Source of the DNA: Bradyrhizobium sp. Ash2021
GTDB lineage: Bacteria; Pseudomonadota; Alphaproteobacteria; Rhizobiales; Xanthobacteraceae
Direction: 5' to 3'
Length of the DNA stretch: 64,000 bases
Assembly (NCBI RefSeq): GCF_031202265.1
Contig: NZ_CP100604.1
Coordinates: 2,276,501 to 2,340,500 of the forward strand
The translations under genes and the position numbers were made by a program. The notes beneath the pieces are model-generated. The model was not told the origin of the DNA, did not search any database, and saw only the letters and a list, made by a program, of their open reading frames with translations. Below are positions 54,828 through 64,000 of this stretch, one piece after another (the stretch's first letter is position 1; each line of letters begins with the position of its first letter).

Positions 54828-55247
54828 TTATTTGATGGGCGTGGTCAGAGGGTCGTCATTGGTGTCGAGGACGAAGACAGCGAGCAGCTTTGCCGGTTCT
54901 GTCTTGCTCGCGTTGCGGCTGATCGAATGGATAGCGCCCGGCCGTTCGGACCAGCTCTCGCCCGCCCGATAGATGCGCGTCTCGCCGTCATCCACCTTCG
55001 ATTCGATCGCGCCCGAAATCACATAGGCGTAGATGAAAGCCGACTTCGCGTGGGTGTGGGGCACGGAGGCCGCGCCGGGCGCGTAATCGACTTCCACGAC
55101 GATCAGTGACTTGCCAGAGATATTCGGAATGGCCGCCTCGAAGTTCTTCGTGACGGTTTGCGCTTCGCTATCATGGGCGTAGATGGGGCCGACCATCGAG
55201 AAGACGAGGGCGGCGCAGGCGGCGGCGGTGATGGTTCGGATCTTCAT
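54828..55247 (-). CDS. Exported cupin-domain protein
   Basis: 139 residues from ATG 55247 (AAGGAG upstream): signal peptide (MKIRTITAAACAALVFSMVG, ending YAH), then a small cupin with PGAASVPHTHAKSAFIYAYV followed by ISGAIESKVDDGETRIYRAG and WSERPGAIH. The histidines PHTH and GAIH are metal-ligand candidates. Last of a minus-strand set with the MFS pump 90 bp upstream. Substrate unknown. Confidence 0.75.
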   Translation of the reverse strand: MKIRTITAAACAALVFSMVGPIYAHDSEAQTVTKNFEAAIPNISGKSLIVVEVDYAPGAASVPHTHAKSAFIYAYVISGAIESKVDDGETRIYRAGESWSERPGAIHSISRNASKTEPAKLLAVFVLDTNDDPLTTPIK

Positions 55248-55335
55248 GGGCTTTCTCCTTCTGCCTATAGGTTGGTCTTCGTTCTTCATTTTTCCTCCCG
55301 GCCTCGCCGGCCTGCTGATTACGGACACCGAACGG

Positions 55336-56772
55336 TCAGTCTCGCGGGATGAAGTCGACGTGGGGCCCCGGCTCGATAATGAAAACCGCGAGCGTGGCGA
55401 GAACGCACGCGACCGCGGCGACAGCCATCGCCATGTGGAATCCTGAGAACAGCTGAGGACCGCCCTGCTGCAGGACGCCGCCGAGCAGGGCGATGGCGAA
55501 GAGGGACCCGGCGCGTGAGACCGCGCTGTTGACACCAGACGCGATTCCGGCGCGATCGGACTTGACCGAGGTGAGGACGAGGGTCGTCAACGGCGCGATC
55601 GCCAGGCTCATGCCCAGCGCCAGCAACAGGATGCTGGGGAAGATATCCGCCCAATAGGTCGCGTTCGAACCGACACGGAGCGCCATAGCGCATCCCAAGG
55701 CGACGACGGCGGCGCCGGTGAACAATGGCAAGCGCCGGCCGAACCGGCGGCAGAGCATGCCGGCGAGCGGCGAGACGACCGTAATCAGCACTTGCAGGGG
55801 AATGAAGGCCAGGCCCGCCACCAGCGTCGGCAGGTGCGCGCCCCGGATAATCACGAACGGGATCAAAGTTAGCATGACCGTGAACGCTCCGTAGAGGAGC
55901 GCGGTGAACAGGTTCGCGCCGACGACCGACCGCGAGGCGAGGAGGGACGGGGGCAGCATGGCGTTGTCGCCTAATCGCCGTTCGGTCACGACGAGGCAGG
56001 CTAAGCCGCCCAGACCGACGATCAGCGTGACGAGCACCCAAAGGTTCAGACCGGAACCGTTGGTCAGGCTGGTCAGCCCCGCGCTCAGCCCGCCGAGCCC
56101 GACGGTCGAAAAGACCGCGCCACCGACGTCGACCCGGGCGTGGCTGGTCGGGGAGTCCTTGGGTATCCACACGGTGCCGACGGCCAGCGCGACGGCGACT
56201 ACGGGCAGGAGCATCAGAAAGGTCGTCCGCCAGGACCAGTGATCGAGGATCGCACCGGCGATCGCCGGCGCGACGCCGCTGGCGACAGCCGCGGCGGCGG
56301 ACCAGATGCCGACCGCACGGGCTTTCTTGTCGGCGGGAAAGGCCTGCCCGAGCATGGAAAGGCCGTTGGGTAGGATCAAGGCTTCGCCCAAGCCTTGCAG
56401 GAACCGGCCGACGATGAGCAGGACGAAACTCGGCGCGAAACCAATCGCGGCCGCGCCCAGGCCATAGAGAGCGATCCCCGCGAGGAAGATCCGCTTCTGT
56501 CCGAACCGGTCACCCAGAGCGCCGGCGACCAAGGTCAGGGCCGCGAGCGGCAGGAGCTCGGCGTTCATCACCCATTGCAGGTCGAGCGGCGACAGGCGCA
56601 TGTCTCGGCCAATCGCCGCGAGCGCGACCGTGACGACGGCGCTGCTGACGAACACGAGGCCGCTGCCCAGGCTCGACGCGGCGAGCACCTTGGTGCCGCC
56701 CTGCGCGCCGACGGCCTTAGGCTCGGAGAGCGCGAGGCCGCGGTCGGTCAGGATCAGGGACACGCTGCTCAC
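55336..56772 (-). CDS. MFS drug/solute exporter (DHA2-like)
   Basis: 478 residues and about 14 helices: MNAELLPLAALTLVAGALGD followed by RFGQKRIF (motif A), GLGEALILPNGLSMLGQAFP, and motif C-like SGVAPAIAGAILDHWSWRTT. Probably a proton-driven exporter of hydrophobic compounds. It sits in a minus-strand run with GST, peroxiredoxin-like and quinone oxidoreductase-like genes, which suggests a xenobiotic or electrophile substrate. Confidence 0.85.
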   Translation of the reverse strand: MSSVSLILTDRGLALSEPKAVGAQGGTKVLAASSLGSGLVFVSSAVVTVALAAIGRDMRLSPLDLQWVMNAELLPLAALTLVAGALGDRFGQKRIFLAGIALYGLGAAAIGFAPSFVLLIVGRFLQGLGEALILPNGLSMLGQAFPADKKARAVGIWSAAAAVASGVAPAIAGAILDHWSWRTTFLMLLPVVAVALAVGTVWIPKDSPTSHARVDVGGAVFSTVGLGGLSAGLTSLTNGSGLNLWVLVTLIVGLGGLACLVVTERRLGDNAMLPPSLLASRSVVGANLFTALLYGAFTVMLTLIPFVIIRGAHLPTLVAGLAFIPLQVLITVVSPLAGMLCRRFGRRLPLFTGAAVVALGCAMALRVGSNATYWADIFPSILLLALGMSLAIAPLTTLVLTSVKSDRAGIASGVNSAVSRAGSLFAIALLGGVLQQGGPQLFSGFHMAMAVAAVACVLATLAVFIIEPGPHVDFIPRD

Positions 56773-56891
56773 GACCTAATCCCTCAGGTTAGGTCGCGCG
56801 ATTCGCGGCGCGAGCTCATTGGCCAGCAGCCCGAAGCCGGGCCGCCGTGTCCGTTCGCCGATCACTCCTCGCAACATCAATTCACCCCTCT

Positions 56892-57587
56892 CTAAACCGC
56901 CGTCACTTCCAGCCCGCGCTGCACCGCCGGACGCGCGAGGCCCCGGTTGAGCCACGCCTGCACATGAAGAAAGCGGTCGAAGCCGACGATCTCGCGCGCT
57001 TCGTAAAAGCCGATCAGATTGCGTACCCAGCCGAGCAGCGAAATATCGGCGATGCTGTAGTCAGTGCCCATCATCCAGTCGCGCCCCGCGAGCCGTTCGT
57101 CGAGGACACCGAGCAGCCGCGCTGATTCGGTTGCGTAGCGGTCGCGCGGGCGCTTGTCCTCATAGGCCTTGCCGGCGAATTTGTTGAAGAAGCCGACCTG
57201 GCCGAATATCGGCCCAACTCCGCCCATCTGCCACATCACCCACTGGATCGTTTCGTAGCGGGTGTTCGGATCGGCCGAGATAAATTGTCCCGTCTTGTCG
57301 GCAAGATAGAGGAGGATCGCGCCCGATTCGAACAGCGCGAGCGGCGTGCCGCTCGGTCCGTCGGGGTCGTAGATTGCGGGAATCTTGCCGTTGGGGTTGA
57401 GCGCGAGAAAGGTCGGGTCGTGGCTTTCGTTCGCCAAGATGTCGATCCGGTGCGGCTCGTACTCGAGGCTCGTTTCCTCAAGCATGATGCCGACCTTCAC
57501 CCCATTGGGCGTCGGGGCGGAAAAGAGTTGCAGCCGATGGGGGTGCTGCGCCGGCCAGCGTGTGAAAATCGGATGATCGAGCGTCAC
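56892..57587 (-). CDS. Glutathione S-transferase (YghU/Nu-class-like)
   Basis: About 231 residues from GTG 57587, preceded by AGGAGGAAG. The N-terminal thioredoxin-like half has APTPNGVKVGIMLEE, NPNGKIPAIYDPDGP and ALFESGAILLYLAD (glutathione-binding E-S). The C-terminal helical half has MWQMGGVGPIFGQVGFFNKF and YSIADISLLGWVR. Typical of bacterial disulfide-bond reductase GSTs. An upstream ATG at 57644 is less likely. Confidence 0.85.
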   Translation of the reverse strand: MTLDHPIFTRWPAQHPHRLQLFSAPTPNGVKVGIMLEETSLEYEPHRIDILANESHDPTFLALNPNGKIPAIYDPDGPSGTPLALFESGAILLYLADKTGQFISADPNTRYETIQWVMWQMGGVGPIFGQVGFFNKFAGKAYEDKRPRDRYATESARLLGVLDERLAGRDWMMGTDYSIADISLLGWVRNLIGFYEAREIVGFDRFLHVQAWLNRGLARPAVQRGLEVTAV

Positions 57588-57700
57588 TTTCTTCCTTCCT
57601 CCTAGACTTGTCGACACATACGAGGAGCCGAGACGTGTTCCCAAGACTCTTTCCGTGGGTGCGTCCGGCCTTTGGCGTTAGCCGCCAAGTCGACGGACGT

Positions 57701-58234
57701 TCAGAGAGGGCCGTCATACTCGCCACGCGCCGGATAATCTTTGGCGATGGCGAAGTCGATCGCCTGAAGCAATTCCGAGAACAGCGGACGTGCGAATGGC
57801 ATTGTTTGAACTGCTCCGTAATACAAAGTACCGTCCGGGCGGACGAGGAATACGCCTGGCTCCGAAAATAGCGGCGGCTCTTCGATATTAATCGATGTCT
57901 TTCCACGCGACGACGAAATATAGAGTCCCCATTTGCGAGCAACCGTGAGCGGCAGCGAATATCCGAATCGCAAGCTGGCGCCGACCTTGCTCACCATTTC
58001 CTGAGCGCGCTCGGGAACGTCAGAGCTGACGGCGATAACCTTGGTGCCGCGTCGCTCATATTCAGGGATCAGCGATTCTAGGTCGCGCAGATACTTGAGA
58101 CAGACCGGGCAATGGAGCCCGCGATAAAATGATATCAACGTAAATAGCTTCGGTGCGTCGGCAGCAAGATCAAAGTCGCCATGAGCAAGGGTCGGCACGC
58201 GCAGTTCGGGAACCGGTCGACGAGGCAGCAGCAT
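57701..58234 (-). CDS. Peroxiredoxin-like (AhpC/TSA) protein
   Basis: 177 residues: ISFYRGLHCPVCLKYLRDLE with Cys42 and Cys45 in a CxxC instead of the usual single peroxidatic Cys, then KVIAVSSDVPERAQEMVSKV and PGVFLVRPDGTLYYG. Family members reduce peroxides or act as thiol oxidoreductases. It lies between GST and the oxidoreductase on the same strand. Confidence 0.8.
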   Translation of the reverse strand: MLLPRRPVPELRVPTLAHGDFDLAADAPKLFTLISFYRGLHCPVCLKYLRDLESLIPEYERRGTKVIAVSSDVPERAQEMVSKVGASLRFGYSLPLTVARKWGLYISSSRGKTSINIEEPPLFSEPGVFLVRPDGTLYYGAVQTMPFARPLFSELLQAIDFAIAKDYPARGEYDGPL

Positions 58235-58419
58235 TCTCTTCTCCGCAGTTATTGCCTACGAGCAGAGCGCTCGTCGGTTCAGATAGCGTCCAAACCTGCA
58301 GTACGCGACTCTGGCCGAAGCCGACGTTGTTGTCGTATTGGCCGATGATCCGCGTGCCCAGTTTTGTTCCGAAATGGCGGGCAAGGTGAAGGGCAGAGCC
58401 GCTCGCCCACCCCAAGTCC

Positions 58420-59337
58420 TCACGGACGAACGCGGATGATCGTCTTCCCGCTGATCCGCTTGGTCGGATTGAAAGCGGCGACGGCATCGTCGAGGGTCGC
58501 GATGTCGCCGATGTTCGTCCGCAGTCGTCCGTCCCGCACTCGCTGGACGATCTCACCCAGTTGGGCGCGATCGGACACGAGAACAAAGTCGATCGCCAAG
58601 CCGTCGGCGGGCCGCGTCTCGGTCGGCCCGGCGATGGTCACCAGTGTTCCTCCGGGCCGGATCATGCAAGCGGACCGCTTCGCGATGTCGCCGCCGATAA
58701 CATCGAACACCAGGTCGACTCTGCCAACGTCTTCCAGCGCGTCGTTCTCAAGGTTGACGAACTCCTGCGCGCCGAAGTCGAGCGCCTTCTGACGATCGGC
58801 GGCACGTCCGGTGCCGACGACGTAGGCGCCGGCCAATCGTGCGAGTTGCGTCACCATCGACCCGACTGCGCCGGCCGCGCCGTGCACGAGGACGCTCTGC
58901 CCTGCCTGAAGGCGGCCGTGCACGAACAGTCCCTGCCACGCAGTCAGGCCCGGCATCGCCACGCTCGCACCCACCGTGAAGTCGACGTCGCCCGGCAGTG
59001 GCGCGAGGTTGCGTGCCTCGACGGCCACATACTCCGCCAGGGTGCCGCCGCGATACGAGTCCGAGAGGCCGAACACTCGCTGTCCCACCGACAGCCCCGT
59101 CTTGCCGTAGCCGAGAGCGGTGACCACTCCGGCCAGCTCCTGCCCGGGAATCGACGGTGTTCGGTCACGGTCGAGGCGATCGGTCCACGTCGAGGGCCAC
59201 GTCAGCTCACCCGAGGTGAATCCCGACGCATGAACCTGAACGACGACGTCGTTGATTGCGGCCTGCGGCTCGGGCCGCTCCACGAGCCTCATCCCGGCGG
59301 TTCCCGCAGCCTGGTCCGTTACGACGATCGCCTTCAT
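58420..59337 (-). CDS. NADPH-dependent MDR-family (quinone oxidoreductase-like) enzyme
   Basis: 305 residues: GroES-like N-terminus (VVVQVHASGFTSGELTWPST; PGQELAGVV), nucleotide-binding SVLVHGAAGAVGSMVTQLAR (about 150-165) and C-terminal RTNIGDIATLDDAVAAFNPT. It lacks the catalytic zinc Cys, so it belongs with quinone oxidoreductases. AAGGAG precedes the ATG by 8 bases. First gene of the minus-strand detoxification run. Confidence 0.85.
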   Translation of the reverse strand: MKAIVVTDQAAGTAGMRLVERPEPQAAINDVVVQVHASGFTSGELTWPSTWTDRLDRDRTPSIPGQELAGVVTALGYGKTGLSVGQRVFGLSDSYRGGTLAEYVAVEARNLAPLPGDVDFTVGASVAMPGLTAWQGLFVHGRLQAGQSVLVHGAAGAVGSMVTQLARLAGAYVVGTGRAADRQKALDFGAQEFVNLENDALEDVGRVDLVFDVIGGDIAKRSACMIRPGGTLVTIAGPTETRPADGLAIDFVLVSDRAQLGEIVQRVRDGRLRTNIGDIATLDDAVAAFNPTKRISGKTIIRVRP

Positions 59338-59406
59338 CGTCCACTCCTTTTGTGTGGGATGTCGTCATCTTCCGAATTCTTTTGCGGACGAGCAAAAATA
59401 CGACCG

Positions 59407-59457
59407 CGAAGCTTGATGGTCCAATGACCCGTGGCTATGGAATCGATGCCATCGACG
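59407..59457. repeat. Dispersed 51-bp repeat, copy 2
   Basis: Second copy of the segment at 11257-11307. Confidence 0.5.
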
Positions 59458-59544
59458 CCGCGGCCGCGACGGCATTGATTGCCGATTCAGCGACTGAACG
59501 CGGCTTAGAAGTCTCTGCAGAATAGAAACGTCTGCTTCGAGTGC

Positions 59545-59790
59545 CATGCGGCTCGTGGCATTCTTCGCTACGGCATCACGCCGCGCGGCGAGCGGTAATA
59601 ACGATCGTTTATCGACTCTATTGCGAGAGGTGATTTCCCTAGCCGGCGTTGCAAGGTCATTCTCCTAGCATCGTCGTGCCGAAACTTGCGGTTCCGCGAT
59701 CGACACGTGGAACACGGTGGAAGATTGAAAAGGCAAGGGGTCGATATGCAAAGCAACGACGCAATCGAGATCGTCACGCCATGGACACAC
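59545..59790 (+). pseudogene. ridA promoter and first codons, remnant copy
   Basis: 59545-59710 is about 85 percent similar to the ridA upstream region at 42690-42830 in reverse orientation, including TAACGATCGTTTATCGAC. At 59745 it reaches ATGCAAAGCAACGACGC (MQSND), the same start as ridA, then coding similarity is lost within a few codons and a kinase fragment begins. Confidence 0.6.
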
Positions 59791-60256
59791 TGACATTACG
59801 ACCCGGCGGGACCTTGTCGCGGCAGCGGAGGATTTGCGGCACGCCGTCGGTCCTGGTCGGTCACTTCATACTGAGATTGCCCAAACTCTCTCTGATTTTG
59901 TGGCCGATCCAGGGGATGTTTACTTCGCGCTCCGCAATCTGTGCCGCGATGCAAGCGCAGCGCTGCAAGACGGTGGCGAGGTCGTAATCTCTGCGAAGAA
60001 CAGAGTGCTGCGTCCAGGAGCGTCGACTGGGGTGGTAGAAATCATCGTCGCGGATAACGGAAGCGCTATGGCGGACGAAGTGCTTCGGCAAGGTTCCAAT
60101 TTTACGACGAAGCCGGTTTGGCAAGGCTCGGGTCTCGGTCTCGGCCACGTCCAGCAATTTGTCCAAGAGAGCGGCGGCGCTATTGATATCAAGTCCGAGG
60201 TCGGCGTTGGAACAGCGGTGCGAAACAATGATGCTGCCTTTATCGAGACCGGCTGA
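59790..60256 (+). pseudogene. Histidine kinase ATPase-domain fragment
   Basis: GDVYFALRNLCRDASAALQD (N-box) followed by VVEIIVADNGSAMADEVLRQ, FTTKPVWQGSGLGLGHVQQF and GGAIDIKSEVGVGTAVR. It is homologous to the kinase at 3393-4554, but without that gene's insertion. The sensor and phospho-acceptor parts and the catalytic end are missing. Confidence 0.65.
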
Positions 60257-60317
60257 CGGTAGCAGTGTCGGCCTGTCCAATTCAATTACAACATTCTAGG
60301 TCCTCGAGGAGACGGAA

Positions 60318-61536
60318 GTGAGTGCGACTGAGAGAACGGAGAATCCGGCTCCGGAGACCCGGCGCGATCACGGTTCGTTTCGTCGCCTTCCACGATACGG
60401 CGGCGCACCGATCGGTATGTTGTTCGCGCTGGCGCTCGCTGGCTGCAACGAGAAGGCGCAATCGCAGGCGAGCGCGCCGCCGCCGGTGACGGTGGCGCAA
60501 CCGGTTAAACGGACAGTCACCGACTGGGACGAGTTCACCGGCCGCTTCGAGGCGATCGAGGAGGTCCAGGTCCGCGCTCGCGTCGGCGGCTTCGTCAACA
60601 GCGTCGAGTTCAAGGACGGCGACATGGTGCACACCGGCGACCTGCTCTACATCATCGATCCGCGGCCGTTCGAAGCCGTCGCCAAGCAGGCCGACGGCCA
60701 GCTTGCTGATGCGCGCGCCAAGGCCGAGCTTGCCAAGCGCGACCTCGACCGCGGCCTGAACCTGGTCCAGACCAGCGCTGTCTCCGAACAGGTCGTCGAC
60801 CAGCGCCGCCAGGCCTTGCAGGCGGCGCACGCCGCCGAGACCGTAGCCGAAGGTGCGCTCAAGGCGGCGCAGCTCAACATCGAGTTCACCCATGTACTGG
60901 CGCCGATCGCCGGCCGCGCCAGTCGCCACCTCGTCAGCATCGGTAATCTCGTGCAGGGCAGCGAGGGCGGCGCGACCTTGCTCACCTCGATCGTCTCGCT
61001 CGATCCGATCTACGTCTACTTCGACGTCGACGAGGCGACCTACCTGAAGAACAACCGGCTCTGGTTCGAGGGCAAGCGGCCGAGTTCGCGCGACACCCCG
61101 AACCCGGTGCAGGTGAAGCTGACCGGCGAAACCAAGCCGTCGCACGACGGCAAGATGGATTTCATCGATAACCGGCTCGACGTCTCGACCGGGACGTTGC
61201 GCAGCCGCGCCGTGATTCCGAACAAGGATCTCTCGATCCTGCCGGGGCAGTTCGGACGCGTGCGGCTGATCGGCAGCGCGCCCTATGAGGCCCTGTTGTT
61301 GCCGGATACGGCGATTGCCACCGAATCAGTCGCGCAAGATCGTGTTCGTGGTCAAGGCCGATAACACGGTCGAAGCGAAGCCTGTGGTGCTGGGGCCGCT
61401 CGATGAAGGCCTGCGCGTGATCCGCGATGGCCTGAAGGCGGACGATAAAGTGATTGTCGACGGCCTGCAGCGCGCCCGCGTCGGGGCCAAGGTGAATCCG
61501 CGTCCCGCTCCAGCCCCGGCCGGTGCCAAGCCATGA
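60318..61536 (+). pseudogene. RND efflux periplasmic adaptor, single-base frameshift
   Basis: GTG 60318 has GAGGAGA upstream. A lipobox (LALAGC, about residue 42) makes it a lipoprotein. The hairpin/lipoyl core has ARVGGFVNSVEFKDGDMVHT, and QADGQLADARAKAELAKRDL followed by DRGLNLVQTSAVSEQ, then IVSLDPIYVYFDVDEATYL. At about 61325 an extra A shifts the frame; without it GCCACCGATCAGTCGCGC continues as SRKIVFVVKADNTVEAKPVV to the stop at 61536. This is an AcrA/MexA-type adaptor for the pump that follows (ATGA overlap). The frameshift could be a sequencing error. Confidence 0.8.
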
Positions 61537-64000
61537 ATCTCGGCAGGCTCTCCATCAACCAGCCCATCCTCGCGATGGTGCTGTCGATCGTGCTGCTGAT
61601 CGTCGGCGCGCTCGCCTACACCACGCTGCCGGTCTCCGAATATCCGCAAGTGGTGCCGCCGACCGTCGTCATCACCACGCAATATCCGGGCGCGTCGGCG
61701 CAAATCGTTTCCGACACCGTCGCCGCTCCGATCGAGCAACAGATCAACGGCGTCGAGGACATGCTGTATCTCTACAGCCAGGCGACCTCGAACGGGCAAT
61801 TGACGATCACCGTCACCTTCAAGCTCGGCACCGATCTCGACAAGGCCCAGGTGCTGGTGCAGAACCGCGTCGCAATCGCGCAGCCGCAACTGCCGGACGA
61901 GGTGCAGCGCAACGGCGTCGTCACGCGCAAGAACAGTCCTGACATCCTGATGGTCGTGTTCATGCTGTCGCCCGACGACAGCTTCGACCAGCTCTATATC
62001 TCGAACTACGCGCTGCTGCAGGTCCGTGACCAGTTACTGCGGCTCGACGGCGTCGGCGATATCCAGATCTTCGGTGCCCGCGACTATTCGATGAGGCTGT
62101 GGCTCGATCCCGACCGCATAGCCAATCTCGGCCTGACCTCGGCCGAGGTGACGGCCGCGATCCGCTCGCAGAACCTGCAGATCACCGGCGGGCAGATCGC
62201 GGAGCCGCCGATCGCGGACCGCGCCTTCCAGCCCAATCTGGTGTTTACCGGCCGCCTGAAGGATCCAAAGCAATTCGAGGACATCGTGGTGAAGGCCGGC
62301 TCCGACGGCCGCACGGTGCGCCTGCGCGACGTCGCCCGCGTCGAACTCGGCGCGCTGTCCTACTCGACCAACAGCTTTCTGCTGCGAAAGTCGGCGGTCG
62401 GCATGTTGGTGACACAGCGGCCCGGATCGAACGCGCTGGCCACCGCCAAGAACATCTCCGATACGATGACCACGCTCAAGGCGAGCTTCCCCAAAGGGCT
62501 CGACTACAATATCGGCTACAACCCGACCGAGTTCATCGCGCAATCCGTCCATGAGCTGATCAAGACCATCTACGAAGCCATGGCGCTCGTCGTCATTGTG
62601 GTGCTGGTGTTCCTGCAGGGCTGGCGGCCCGCGATCATCCCGATCGTCGCTATCCCGGTGTCGCTGGTCGGCACCTTCGCTGTGATGGCGGCGCTCGGCT
62701 TCTCGATCAACAATCTGACGCTGTTCGGCCTTGTGCTGGCAGTCGGCATCGTGGTCGATGACGCCATCGTGGTGGTGGAAAACGTCGAGCGGCATCTCGA
62801 GCATGGCATGAGCCGGCGCGATGCCGCGCTCAAGACCATGGAGGAGGTCGGCGGGGCGCTGGTCTCAATCGCGCTGGTGCTGTGCGCGGTGTTCGTGCCG
62901 ACCGCGTTCCTTGGCGGGATCTCCGGGCAGTTCTTCCAGCAATTCGCCGTCACCATCGCGGTGGCGACCGCGATCTCCTGCTTCTGCTCGCTGACGCTGT
63001 CACCGGCGCTGGCCTCGCTGATCCTGGTTCCACACGAGGACAAGCGGCCGCCGGCACGCTGGAACATCATCGCCCGCGGCTGGGAAAGTTTCACCGGCCT
63101 CTTCAACCGCGTCTTCGACCGCCTCTCGCACGGCTATGCGCGCGTGGCCGGCTTCGTGATCCGGCATAAGGCTGTGATGCTCGTGATCTATGTCGCACTG
63201 ATCGGCAGCGCCGGCTGGCTGCTCGCGACAACGTCGCAGGGCTTCATTCCGGCGCAGGATCGCGGCTACGTCATCATCTCGGCGCAATTGCCGGGCGCGG
63301 CGTCGCTGGCGCGCACCACCGAAGTGGTACGCGAGATCGAGCGGATTGCGCTGGATACGCCGGGTATCGTTCGCGTCGCGGTCTTTGCCGGCTTCTCGGG
63401 CGCGACGCGCACGCAGGCCGGCAACGCCGCGGCGCTGTTCCCGGTGTTCGAGGAGCCGGAAGTGCGCCTCAAGAAGGGGCTGACCGCGACCGTCATCACC
63501 AACAATCTGCGCCAGCGGCTGCTGAGCATCCAGGGTGCCTTCATCATCGTGATTCCGCCGCCTGCGGTGCCCGGCATCGGCACCGGAGGCGGCTTCACCA
63601 TCCGCATCCAGGACCGTCAGGGTCGCGGTCCTGAGTTGTTGGCGGCCGCAACCGACGAATTGGTCGCCGCCGCGCGCAAGTCGCCGAACCTCACCTCGGT
63701 GTTCTCGCCCTTCACCGCGAATACGCCGCAACTGTTCGTCGACATCGATCGGGTCAAGGCACAGAAGCTCGGCGTTCCCATCGCCAGCATCAACGATACG
63801 ATTCAGACCTATTTCGGTTCGACTTACGTCAACGACTTCAACCTGTTCGGTCGTACCTATCACGTCACCGCGCAAGCCGATCTGCCGTTCAGGAAAGAGA
63901 CCTCCGACCTCGCGCGGCTGCGCACGCGCAATGCGGCGGGTGACATGGTCATGCTCGGCAGCGTGGTCGATTTCCGCGACATCTCCGGACCCGACCGCGT
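61533..64000 (+). CDS. RND (HAE1) multidrug efflux pump, 3' end outside window
   Basis: 822 complete codons, open to the right edge. It starts MNLGRLSINQPILAMVLSIV. Porter domain segments are QYPGASAQIVSDTVAAPIEQ and MLYLYSQATSNGQLTITVTF. The proton-relay motif VGIVVDDAIVVVENVER is in helix 4 (Asp near 409-410), followed by SLTLSPALASL. It resembles AcrB/MexB proton antiporters. The start overlaps the adaptor stop, so translation is coupled to a gene that is frameshifted here. Confidence 0.92.
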   Translation, partial: MNLGRLSINQPILAMVLSIVLLIVGALAYTTLPVSEYPQVVPPTVVITTQYPGASAQIVSDTVAAPIEQQINGVEDMLYLYSQATSNGQLTITVTFKLGTDLDKAQVLVQNRVAIAQPQLPDEVQRNGVVTRKNSPDILMVVFMLSPDDSFDQLYISNYALLQVRDQLLRLDGVGDIQIFGARDYSMRLWLDPDRIANLGLTSAEVTAAIRSQNLQITGGQIAEPPIADRAFQPNLVFTGRLKDPKQFEDIVVKAGSDGRTVRLRDVARVELGALSYSTNSFLLRKSAVGMLVTQRPGSNALATAKNISDTMTTLKASFPKGLDYNIGYNPTEFIAQSVHELIKTIYEAMALVVIVVLVFLQGWRPAIIPIVAIPVSLVGTFAVMAALGFSINNLTLFGLVLAVGIVVDDAIVVVENVERHLEHGMSRRDAALKTMEEVGGALVSIALVLCAVFVPTAFLGGISGQFFQQFAVTIAVATAISCFCSLTLSPALASLILVPHEDKRPPARWNIIARGWESFTGLFNRVFDRLSHGYARVAGFVIRHKAVMLVIYVALIGSAGWLLATTSQGFIPAQDRGYVIISAQLPGAASLARTTEVVREIERIALDTPGIVRVAVFAGFSGATRTQAGNAAALFPVFEEPEVRLKKGLTATVITNNLRQRLLSIQGAFIIVIPPPAVPGIGTGGGFTIRIQDRQGRGPELLAAATDELVAAARKSPNLTSVFSPFTANTPQLFVDIDRVKAQKLGVPIASINDTIQTYFGSTYVNDFNLFGRTYHVTAQADLPFRKETSDLARLRTRNAAGDMVMLGSVVDFRDISGPDR

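Noticed and set aside
1..64000. CRISPR arrays, tRNA or rRNA genes
   Set aside because: No regularly spaced short repeats and no tRNA- or rRNA-like sequence were seen on reading through.

Overview
The window looks like an accessory region, possibly plasmid or island, of a Nitrobacteraceae (Bradyrhizobiaceae) alphaproteobacterium. The evidence is a GC-rich base composition, the Bradyrhizobium/Rhodopseudomonas/Nitrobacter style of fixNOQP, ccm, hemA and DUF6894 proteins, and seven insertion-sequence families in various stages of decay. The mix of many pseudogenes with extra respiratory genes (cbb3 oxidase, cytochrome b561, P460 cytochromes, a complete ccm set) would fit Nitrobacter well. That genus call is an inference, not something proved here.

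Layout. 1-12 kb is a gene graveyard around a few intact genes: bfd, a caspase-fold protein, a DUF6894 protein, a divergent hemC and a cytochrome c. 12.1-20.4 kb is a cbb3 oxidase cluster (fixN-O-Q-P, a small membrane protein, a DUF2189 protein, fixI, fixS), interrupted by a 1.2 kb insertion between two copies of the fixI 5' end and lacking fixG and fixH. 20.7 kb holds cytochrome b561. 22.5-29.9 kb is a complete cytochrome c maturation set: ccmC-D-G-I-E-F-H on +, convergent ccmA-ccmB on -. 30.2-31.6 kb is hemA. 33.2-35.6 kb holds two tandem cytochrome P460 genes and a secreted protein of unknown function. 36-37.3 kb is a nitroreductase plus 4-hydroxylaminobenzoate lyase pair. 38.6-40.6 kb is a membrane histidine kinase with a broken response regulator. 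41-50 kb mixes an IS481 element, ridA, a frameshifted methyltransferase and many remnants. 50.7-53.5 kb holds small and membrane proteins. 54.8-59.3 kb is a minus-strand detoxification run (NADPH:quinone oxidoreductase-like, peroxiredoxin-like, GST, MFS pump, exported cupin). 60.3-64 kb is an RND efflux pair whose adaptor gene is frameshifted and whose pump gene runs off the window.

How the genes fit together: hemA and hemC supply tetrapyrrole; ccm attaches heme to the c-type cytochromes FixO, FixP, cytochrome c and the P460 proteins; fixI/fixS supply copper to the cbb3 oxidase. The region can therefore be read as a respiratory module for low oxygen and reactive nitrogen, with xenobiotic and efflux genes beside it.

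A recurring theme is chimerism. Pieces of unrelated genes are fused, often still in an open frame (SPW-like::crotonase, Lon::AraC, GMC::Dps, kinase::peroxiredoxin, repeat::bioB), and short blocks of sequence recur at distant points. The most unusual single objects are a caspase-fold protein with a Tyr/Ser pair in place of the His/Cys dyad, and an in-frame palindromic insertion inside a histidine kinase ATPase domain.
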